DNA of 9,229 nt from an uncultured Prevotellaceae bacterium (GTDB lineage Bacteria; Bacteroidota; Bacteroidia; Bacteroidales; Bacteroidaceae), in the NCBI GenBank assembly GCA_902800435.1, contig CADCEQ010000070.1, positions 1-9,229 on the forward strand, in the 5' to 3' direction. A program made the position numbers and the translations under genes. Below are positions 1-6,301 of the stretch, in pieces; position 1 is the first letter of the stretch, and the number at the start of each line of letters is the position of its first letter. Below the pieces are notes generated by a model. It had not been told where the DNA came from, did not search any database, and worked only from the letters and a program-made list of their open reading frames with translations.

Positions 1-168
1 CTACGTGCTAAACTGTCGTGTAGCTTAGAAATTGACGACAGCCCCAATATTAGCGCGGCGGGGCAATTTGTGTTCAAGTTTATAGAGGAAAGATACGAAA
101 AAAAACAGAAAGCCAAAAGAAAACTGCTGCAAAAGAATTCTCTTGCAGCAGTCTTTCGCGGATGGTAA
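1..168 (+). CDS. Possible 3' end of an unrecognised plus-strand gene
   Basis: Frame 1 is open from the window edge to a TAA at 166-168, giving 55 residues with no start inside the window. The other two plus frames stop at 9-11 and 26-28. The peptide reads like a plausible C-terminus, with an acidic patch (EIDDSPN) followed by a basic stretch (ERYEKKQKAKRKLL), but I do not recognise the family. If real, the gene would converge on the CotH gene, with its stop 13 bp from the CotH stop, and its last codons would contain the terminator hairpin of the minus-strand unit. Against it, the third codon positions show no G/C preference, unlike the strongly G/C-ending genes next door, and a 55-codon open run is not rare by chance. 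Confidence 0.3.
   Translation, partial: LRAKLSCSLEIDDSPNISAAGQFVFKFIEERYEKKQKAKRKLLQKNSLAAVFRGW
115..152 (-). terminator. Intrinsic terminator of the minus-strand operon
   Basis: A perfect 10 bp stem pairs 123-132 with 143-152 (ACTGCTGCAA / TTGCAGCAGT) around a 10-base loop. Read on the minus strand it is followed directly by a T-rich run (TTTCTTTT, from 122 down to 115). It lies 29 bp beyond the stop codon of the CotH gene, the expected place for the end of the esterase-GH3-CotH transcript. On the plus strand only a weak TCTTT follows the stem, so efficient bidirectional action is doubtful. Confidence 0.85.
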
Positions 169-181
169 GGCCCAGCGGGGC

Positions 182-3100
182 TTAACGCTTGATGAACTTC
201 CGGCCGTTCTTGATGTAGACGCCGGGAGCCAGAGCGCCTTTCACGACCTGACCCTTGAGGTTGTAGACGACGTCGGAGTCGACCGTCTGCTGCTGAGCCA
301 TGATGTCGAGAACGCCTGTCGGTACGGGCTGCTCAACGGGCACGGCATAGCTCGACATGATGTTGGCGCGGGCGATGGTGGGCACGTTCATGGTGTAGAC
401 GTCGCCATAGCCGTCAGGATAGCGGCCGGCGGTCTGGTCGGCCTTCATCTCGGCATAGACGAAGCGGTCGGTCCACGACTCGTCGGCAGCCGTCAGCTGG
501 AGCTCGTCGCCCTCGGCAGCCAGCTTGAACGGGGCGTGGAGCTGGTCCTTGGTATCGAGCTTGTCGCACCAGATGATGAGGTAGCCGTGAGGCGGGATGA
601 CGGTGTTGGCGCTGGTCGACTCCTTGCTGATCTGGTACTTCGTCGGCTTCTCGGGGTTGTCGGTCAGGTACATGCCCTCTACGTCGACAGGGTCGTCGGT
701 GGTGTTGTAGAGCTCAACCCAGTCGTTGCGCTTGAAGTATTCGTTGACGTAGATACCGTTGTCGGCACCCACCTCGTTGATGCGCACGGGCGTGATGGCC
801 TGAGCCTTGAGCTCGTCGTCGGTGAGCGGCGTGAACGTTGCCGTCAGGCTGACGGTGGCATCAGTCGGCAGACTGACGGTCTCGCTGGCAGAGTAGGTGT
901 CGCTGCCCTTCTTCCAGCCGGCGAAGCGATAGCCGGCAGGCGCCTTGGCCGTGAGCTCGACGGGAGCAAAGAGATGGCCGTTGAAGTCGGCGTAGGGCAC
1001 TTCCAGACCGTTGATGAGGAGGGTGGCGCCCTCGGCGTCGGCGGTCAGCGTGACGGCCTGGGCCGTGGTGCTTAGCTGGGCGTAGGAGAAGCTCTTCAGG
1101 TGGCCTGCCATCTTCTTCGAGCGTCCCTTCAATTTATTCTTGATAGTGTTGGCGGCGCGGTTAGGCTCGGAGCCATCGTTGATGCCCTGCTGGCGCATGA
1201 GCTGGCACATGGGCTGTACGACGGCCAGCAGCTCGTCGACGATGTTGACGGCACGCGTCGGCTCGAAGACGCTGCCACCGACGATGCAGAACGTGTCGAT
1301 GAACTTGCGGCGGTAGTCGTCGCGGCCCAGGAGGTTGAGCAGCAGGCGCACAATCTCGCGGTTGAAGTTGCCCTCGTCGTAGACTCTGTCGGCATCCTTG
1401 AAGCGCAGGAAGTACTTGAACGGGTCGTCGCCGTCCTTGTTGAAATCGCGCAGGGCGAAGGCGTAGTCGAGGTCGAAGCTCACGAAGCGGTAGCGGCCGT
1501 CGAGCCGACTGCGGTAGGCCTTGATGTTGTTGTTGGGCCAGTCGTCGTTGTCGAGGAACATGGTGACGGCCATGTAGTTGGTGAACTCATCGATGTCGAG
1601 CAGCGACTTCAGCTCCTCGTAGGCAGCGTCGTCGGTGCAGTTGCGGCCCAGCTCGAAGATGCGGTTGATGGCCTCATAGTCGCCGTTCTTGATGACCATG
1701 TTCTCGAAGGCGTCGAGCTCCTCGTCGTCGTAGCCCCAGTTGGCGTAGGCAAACTTGTCGTTGTTAGGCTCGCGGAGGTTCAGCACGCCGCGCAGCTCGC
1801 CGTTCACATATTCTATAACGGGCACGTACGACTGCACGTCGAGGTCGATGCCCGAGCGCTGGATGATGGTCTCAAGGGCGGGGTCCATGAAGCGGGCGTT
1901 GTGGGTCCAGATGTCGTTGCCGCCGTTGCGGACGAGCAGCACCTTGCTGCGGATGTAGGGCTTCTGCGGGAAGAACGGGTAGTCGAGCTTGTTCTGTCCG
2001 TCGAAGATCTTGTTGGACTTCAGCTTGAACGAGCGGAAGCGCTGGGAGCGCGTCCAGCCGCCCGATACGCAGATGTTGACATCCTGATTGAAGAGCATCT
2101 CCCCGTCAGGACTTATGAGGCTGAAGTTGGCGGGGCGGTCCCAGTCCATGTTGTAGTTGCGGGGATAGTCCTGGCCGTTGCCGGTCTTGCCGTTGGTGCC
2201 GTCGCCGTCGCAGTCGAAGCCGATCTTCGGGTCGGTGAAGAACTTTCTGTCGCCGACAATCGAGATGACGGGCAGCGTGTACTTGTTCGACGTCTGGATG
2301 AACGAGCGGGTGACGGGCACGCTGGGCAGGTAGCCGTCCTGATAGAGACGGAACGTGAAGTTCGTGGTCGAGGCCACGTCGAACAGTCCGTCCTTGCTCT
2401 CCTTGGTAGGCTCAACCTCGGAGTCGAGCGGCAGCGACTCCCACGAGATGTCGTCGAAGTAGAAGTCGTTGTCGCTGTCCTTGGCGATGTTCAGGTTAAA
2501 GGCGATGGTCTGCAGCGAGTAAGTGACGGTCTGGTTGCCGCCCCAGCCGCCCCAGCCGCCTCCGCCGCCCCAGCTCCACTGCTCGTCGGCCTGGTCAGCG
2601 GAAATAGTGCCTTCGCAAGTGATTTCCTTCCATTCCGTGGTGACGTTGTACGTGCCGTCGAGCATGCTGACGGGGGTAGAGGTGTTGTTGCCGCCCCAGT
2701 TCCACTCCTGTTTCACGATGTCCTCGCCAGGCTTCCTATGGGCAAAGGCCTTAATCTTGGCAGCCTTGTCGGCACGCACCTTCATGCGGAAGCGGAACTG
2801 CTCGCCGGTCTGCCACACGTGGTCGGGGGTGTAGACGAAGAACTGGGTGGTCTTGTCGTTGGCGGCATTGGCCACAGAGTGGACCTTGACGCCGCGTGAG
2901 CCTTCGACGCCGGCACCGTCGGTAATGCGCTTGACGATGCTGGCGCTGGTGCCGTTACGGCTGGCGAGACAGGAGGCGTCGGTGCCCTCGCAGTCGCCGT
3001 TCTTCACCCACTGCGTCCAGGGGTTCACCTCGACGCTGTCGGGCAGCGGCGGTTTGGGCATGCTGCCGTCGTTGGTGTACATCAGCCGCGCACCCTCGGG

Positions 3101-3637
3101 GATATCGACCTTGAAGCTGAACGAGCCGTTGAACAGCTTGCTGCCCTCGCTGACGACGGGAGGGGCGAGCCGCTTCTCAGCGAACTGGGCCGTGGCGTTG
3201 CTCTCGCCGGGCGTGCAGTCTGCCGTCCATCCCCATTCGTCGCCGCCGTCGGTCTTGCGGGCCCAGGCGGTGTGGCTGAGGGCCTCGGGGTAGGTCTGGC
3301 TGGCAATGATGTTGCCGCTGCCGTCGCTCAGGATGATGGTGCCGCCGTCACAGTCGAGCTTGAAGGGAGCCTGGTCGGCGCGAATCTCGTCGGAGCCGAG
3401 CCAGACGACCTTGAAGCCCTTGGCGGGTACTTCGCCGATGTCGGCCGGCAACTGCCAGCGCTGCAGGTTATCGGCGTTGTCACTCAGATACATTCCGGCC
3501 AGGCTGACTGCCTGGTCGGAGGGGTTATACAGCTCAATCCAGCTGTCGAAATTGATGGCGGGACTCATGGCTTCGCCCGCATTGGCGGCCATCAGCTCGT
3601 TGATGGCCAAAACTACTGATAGTAATGCTGAAAACAT
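182..3637 (-). CDS. Exported multidomain CotH kinase-family protein with two lamin-tail domains and a carbohydrate-binding-like module
   Basis: CotH proteins are atypical kinases that phosphorylate exported partners; the substrate here is unknown. Visible order in 1151 residues: very short hydrophobic N-terminus (1-11); lamin-tail domain (about 12-147, INELMAAN, DSWIELYNPS); chitobiase C-terminal-like domain split into about 158-200 (LMYTNDGS) and 418-447 (DGYLPSVPVTRSF); between them a CBM4/9/22-like jelly-roll module (about 201-405, ending FYFDDISWE); CotH domain (about 452-850) with GGWTRSQRFRSFKLK, LRGVLNLREPN, LDNDDWPNNN and FVSFDLDYAFAL; an InlB-like repeat (about 858-937); a second lamin-tail domain (about 950-1092, INEVGADN, NDWVELYN); and a C-terminal segment (1120-1151, YNLKGQ, APGVYIKNGRKF) resembling short Bacteroidota sorting tails. 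A Gly/Trp loop lies at 354-367. ATG 3637 is the only plausible start, preceded by AGGAAAAAG. It is 15 bp from the GH3 stop, so co-transcribed. The family call is firm; kinase activity and sorting are inferred. Confidence 0.9.
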   Translation of the reverse strand: MFSALLSVVLAINELMAANAGEAMSPAINFDSWIELYNPSDQAVSLAGMYLSDNADNLQRWQLPADIGEVPAKGFKVVWLGSDEIRADQAPFKLDCDGGTIILSDGSGNIIASQTYPEALSHTAWARKTDGGDEWGWTADCTPGESNATAQFAEKRLAPPVVSEGSKLFNGSFSFKVDIPEGARLMYTNDGSMPKPPLPDSVEVNPWTQWVKNGDCEGTDASCLASRNGTSASIVKRITDGAGVEGSRGVKVHSVANAANDKTTQFFVYTPDHVWQTGEQFRFRMKVRADKAAKIKAFAHRKPGEDIVKQEWNWGGNNTSTPVSMLDGTYNVTTEWKEITCEGTISADQADEQWSWGGGGGWGGWGGNQTVTYSLQTIAFNLNIAKDSDNDFYFDDISWESLPLDSEVEPTKESKDGLFDVASTTNFTFRLYQDGYLPSVPVTRSFIQTSNKYTLPVISIVGDRKFFTDPKIGFDCDGDGTNGKTGNGQDYPRNYNMDWDRPANFSLISPDGEMLFNQDVNICVSGGWTRSQRFRSFKLKSNKIFDGQNKLDYPFFPQKPYIRSKVLLVRNGGNDIWTHNARFMDPALETIIQRSGIDLDVQSYVPVIEYVNGELRGVLNLREPNNDKFAYANWGYDDEELDAFENMVIKNGDYEAINRIFELGRNCTDDAAYEELKSLLDIDEFTNYMAVTMFLDNDDWPNNNIKAYRSRLDGRYRFVSFDLDYAFALRDFNKDGDDPFKYFLRFKDADRVYDEGNFNREIVRLLLNLLGRDDYRRKFIDTFCIVGGSVFEPTRAVNIVDELLAVVQPMCQLMRQQGINDGSEPNRAANTIKNKLKGRSKKMAGHLKSFSYAQLSTTAQAVTLTADAEGATLLINGLEVPYADFNGHLFAPVELTAKAPAGYRFAGWKKGSDTYSASETVSLPTDATVSLTATFTPLTDDELKAQAITPVRINEVGADNGIYVNEYFKRNDWVELYNTTDDPVDVEGMYLTDNPEKPTKYQISKESTSANTVIPPHGYLIIWCDKLDTKDQLHAPFKLAAEGDELQLTAADESWTDRFVYAEMKADQTAGRYPDGYGDVYTMNVPTIARANIMSSYAVPVEQPVPTGVLDIMAQQQTVDSDVVYNLKGQVVKGALAPGVYIKNGRKFIKR
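2423..3037 (-). other. Carbohydrate-binding-like module inserted in a chitobiase C-terminal-like domain
   Basis: This segment encodes residues about 201-405 of the CotH protein. It opens with NPWTQWVKNGDCEG and GSRGVKVHS, continues through an amphipathic beta-rich stretch (FFVYTPDHVWQTGEQFRFRM) and closes with FNLNIAKDSDNDFYFDDISW. This resembles the CBM4/9/22-like modules of Prevotella xylan-degrading enzymes. The flanking halves, LMYTNDGS before and YQDGYLPSVPVTRSF after, would join into one chitobiase C-terminal-like beta-sandwich, so the module sits in a loop of another domain. A Gly/Trp-rich loop (WSWGGGGGWGGWGG) lies inside it. Binding to xylan or any other glycan is inferred. Confidence 0.6.
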
Positions 3638-3652
3638 CTTTTTCCTAAATAC

Positions 3653-6265
3653 TTATTTTACTGTAAAGTCGAAGCTCTTCAGGTCCTTGTCGAGCGACGA
3701 CGTTCCGTAGAGGATTTTGTATTGTCCGGGCTTGACGCTCAGCTCGTCGATGGCCTCGTCGTAGTACTCGAAGGCCTCGCCGTCGAGGGCGATGGTAGCC
3801 GTCTTGGTCTCACCGGCCTTCAGGCTGAGCTTCTGGAAGCCCTTCAAGGCCTTGATGGGCGCACCCTCGTCGCCGAGGCGCTTCACGTAGACCTGAACGG
3901 TCTCCGTACCCTCGCGCTTGCCGGTATTCGTCACGGGGACGGTCACAGTCACCTTGCCGTTCTTCTTCTTCATCGACTTGGCCGACAGCTTGCCCTGGCC
4001 CACGTTGAACGTCGTGTAGCTCAGACCGTAGCCGAAGGCATACTGCGGCTGACCGGTGAAGTAGCGGTAGGTGCGGTTCTTCATAGAGTAGTCCATGAAG
4101 TCGGGCAGGTCGTCGTTAGAGCGGTAGAACGTCACGGGCAGCTTGCCGCCGGGGTTGTAGTCGCCGAAGAGCACCTCGGCCAGCGCCTTGGCGCCGCCCT
4201 GACCGGGATACCACGCCTGCAGCAGGGCGTCGTACTGACCTTCGACCGAACCGAAGGCAATAGCAGAGCCCGAGCAGTTGACGAAGACAACAGGCTTGCC
4301 AGTCTTGTGCATGGCCTGGAGCAGCAGCTGCTGCACCTTCGGCAGCTCGATGGTCTGCTTGTCGCCGCCCTCGCCCTCCATGCGGGCCGAGATGCCGCCG
4401 ATGATGATGATGGCGTCGGCCACCTTCATCTCGTTGGCCAGGTCGGTGAAGTCGGCCAGCTTGCGCTCGCAGATGTCGCCGCGCAGCATGGCGAAGTTGC
4501 CGTTGCCGCGGCGGTACTCTATGCAGACGTCGTAGGTCTGCCCCTTCTCCACGTTGAACGACTTGTACTCAGGACCACGGCGGCCGAAGCCGAAGCCGCG
4601 GCGGCCACCGCCGCCCTTGTTCTCCTCGATTACCTGGCCGTTGACCTTCAGCACGTAGCCGTTGTCGGTCGAGAGCGTGTACTTCATCTCGCCGGTGAAC
4701 GTAGCGGTGTACTTACCACTGATGCGGACGGCGAGGTTGTCGTTGCTGATGCCCTCGGCGAAGCCCCAGGCACCGAATGTCGAGAAGTTCAGCTCGTTGT
4801 AGTAGCCGGTCTTGACGGGGTTCTCGAAGTTGGTCTCCCTGTCGTTCCAGAACTCTACGAGCACGCCCTTGCCGTCGTTGAAGTCCTGCAGGTGGTGGAC
4901 GGTGGTGTATTCGTCGTTCAGCTCGCAAGCCTTCTGGTAGATGATCTTGGTGTTGGGCAGGGCTGCCTTGATGCCGCTGAGCAGCGAGTGCTGGTGGGTC
5001 TCGGTGGGCGTACCGCCGTAGTTACCGTTGAGCAGCTCCACGTCGTCGGCGTTAGGACCGAGGACGGCCAGCGTACGGATGCTCTTCGAGAGGGGCAGTA
5101 CGCCCTTGTTGTTCTCAAGCAGCACCATCGACTCGCGGGCAGCCTGCGTGGCCAGCTGGTCGTGCTCCTCGCTGCTGATGTTCGAGGCGGGGATATTGGC
5201 CCAGGGCAGCATCTCGGCAGGGTCGAACATTCCCAGCTCGAAGCGGCCGGTGAGCGTGCGGCGCAGGTGGCCGTCGAGGTCGCTCTCCTTGATGAGGCCC
5301 TGCTTCAGACCGTCGGCGAGGTTCATGAACACCTTACCGCACTCCAGGTCGGTGCCGTTGAGCACGGCGTCGACCGAGGCCGACAGCGGGTCCTTGTGCG
5401 TCTCGTGCTGACCGCGGTTGAAGAAGTTGTTGATGGCGTCGCAGTCGGTGACCACAAGTCCGTCGTAGCCCCACTTGTTGCGCAGGATGTCGATGAGCAG
5501 GCGGTCGCTGGTGCAGCAGGGCTTGCCCTCGAAGCGCTGGTAGGCGCACATCACCTCGCGCACGTTACCTTTCTTAACAAGCGTCTTGAACGCCGGCAGG
5601 TAGGTCTCCCAGAGGTCGCGGTTCGTCGGCTCTACGTTCATCGAGTGGCGCAGGGGCTCCGGACCGCTGTGAACGGCGTAGTGCTTGGCACAGGCGTGGG
5701 TCTTCAGGTAGTGCGGGTCGTTGCCCTGCATGCCGAGGACGGTCTGCAGGCCGAGCACGGCGTTCATGTAGGGGTCCTCGCCGCAGGTCTCCTGACCGCG
5801 TCCCCAGCGCGGGTCGCGGAAGATGTTCACGTTCGGGCACCAGAACGTCAGCTCAGGGTTGCCGGGGTAGTAGGTGACGCCCTGCGGCACGTTGAACTGG
5901 TTATGGTCGGAGCGGTTCCAGTTGGCACGGGCCTCGTCGCTCACCTGCGAGAAGACGTCGTAGACCAGCTGCGCATTGAAGGCAGCGGCCATGCCGATGG
6001 GCTGCGGGTAGACAGTGTAGCCGCCCTGGCGCACGCCGTGGCAGGCCTCGCTCCACCAGTTGTAGCTGGGGATGCCGAGGCGGTCGACGGATGCCGACTT
6101 GTTCATCATCAGTCCGACTTTCTCATCGGGTTTCAGCATGCCGAGCAGGCTCTCTACGCGGTCTGCGGTAGGCATCTTGGGGTCTTGCCAGGGGTATTTC
6201 TCCTGGGCACTTGTGTTGGTTAGGGTCAACATGGCGGTCATGGCCACCAGTACTGTTCTTTTCAT
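3653..6265 (-). CDS. Exported GH3 beta-xylosidase/beta-glucosidase with PA14 insert
   Basis: A retaining exo-glycosidase that removes terminal beta-linked xylose or glucose from oligosaccharides. A Sec signal peptide (1-20, cleaved near TSA|QEK) has no lipobox, so a periplasmic or secreted soluble enzyme is expected. The GH3 (beta/alpha)8 domain spans about 30-345 with YNWWSEACHGV, DPRWGRGQETCGEDP, ACAKHYAVH and the nucleophile Asp274 in GLVVTDCDA. The second GH3 domain starts near 375 and is interrupted by a PA14 domain (about 463-600). It resumes at about 608-752 with ARMEGEGGDKQTIELP, where the acid/base Glu probably lies at 630-632. A fibronectin type III-like domain ends the protein (about 765-868). 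The PA14 domain contains a Gly/Arg loop (551-564). Length 870 fits PA14-containing family members. WWSEACHGV favours beta-xylosidase, but glucosidase or dual activity cannot be excluded. It lies 36 bp after the esterase gene and 15 bp before the CotH gene. Confidence 0.93.
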   Translation of the reverse strand: MKRTVLVAMTAMLTLTNTSAQEKYPWQDPKMPTADRVESLLGMLKPDEKVGLMMNKSASVDRLGIPSYNWWSEACHGVRQGGYTVYPQPIGMAAAFNAQLVYDVFSQVSDEARANWNRSDHNQFNVPQGVTYYPGNPELTFWCPNVNIFRDPRWGRGQETCGEDPYMNAVLGLQTVLGMQGNDPHYLKTHACAKHYAVHSGPEPLRHSMNVEPTNRDLWETYLPAFKTLVKKGNVREVMCAYQRFEGKPCCTSDRLLIDILRNKWGYDGLVVTDCDAINNFFNRGQHETHKDPLSASVDAVLNGTDLECGKVFMNLADGLKQGLIKESDLDGHLRRTLTGRFELGMFDPAEMLPWANIPASNISSEEHDQLATQAARESMVLLENNKGVLPLSKSIRTLAVLGPNADDVELLNGNYGGTPTETHQHSLLSGIKAALPNTKIIYQKACELNDEYTTVHHLQDFNDGKGVLVEFWNDRETNFENPVKTGYYNELNFSTFGAWGFAEGISNDNLAVRISGKYTATFTGEMKYTLSTDNGYVLKVNGQVIEENKGGGGRRGFGFGRRGPEYKSFNVEKGQTYDVCIEYRRGNGNFAMLRGDICERKLADFTDLANEMKVADAIIIIGGISARMEGEGGDKQTIELPKVQQLLLQAMHKTGKPVVFVNCSGSAIAFGSVEGQYDALLQAWYPGQGGAKALAEVLFGDYNPGGKLPVTFYRSNDDLPDFMDYSMKNRTYRYFTGQPQYAFGYGLSYTTFNVGQGKLSAKSMKKKNGKVTVTVPVTNTGKREGTETVQVYVKRLGDEGAPIKALKGFQKLSLKAGETKTATIALDGEAFEYYDEAIDELSVKPGQYKILYGTSSLDKDLKSFDFTVK

Positions 6266-6301
6266 ATTGGTTGTTAATTTAAATGTGTAATCAGGGGGAA
6301 T

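Noticed and set aside
88..118. Bacteroidota-like promoter on the minus strand (TTTTGG at 118-113 and TATCTTTC at 95-88)
   Set aside because: The -7-like element matches TAnnTTTG imperfectly and the upstream element overlaps the terminator T-run. No start codon follows within the window, so a downstream gene cannot be supported.
3722..6223. An open frame of more than 800 codons on the plus strand opposite the GH3 gene, and similar long ones opposite the CotH and esterase genes
   Set aside because: These arise because the real minus-strand genes end their codons in C or G, which suppresses stops in the antisense frame. The products are Val/Leu/Gly/Asp-rich with no recognisable domain, while the minus-strand frames show complete families.
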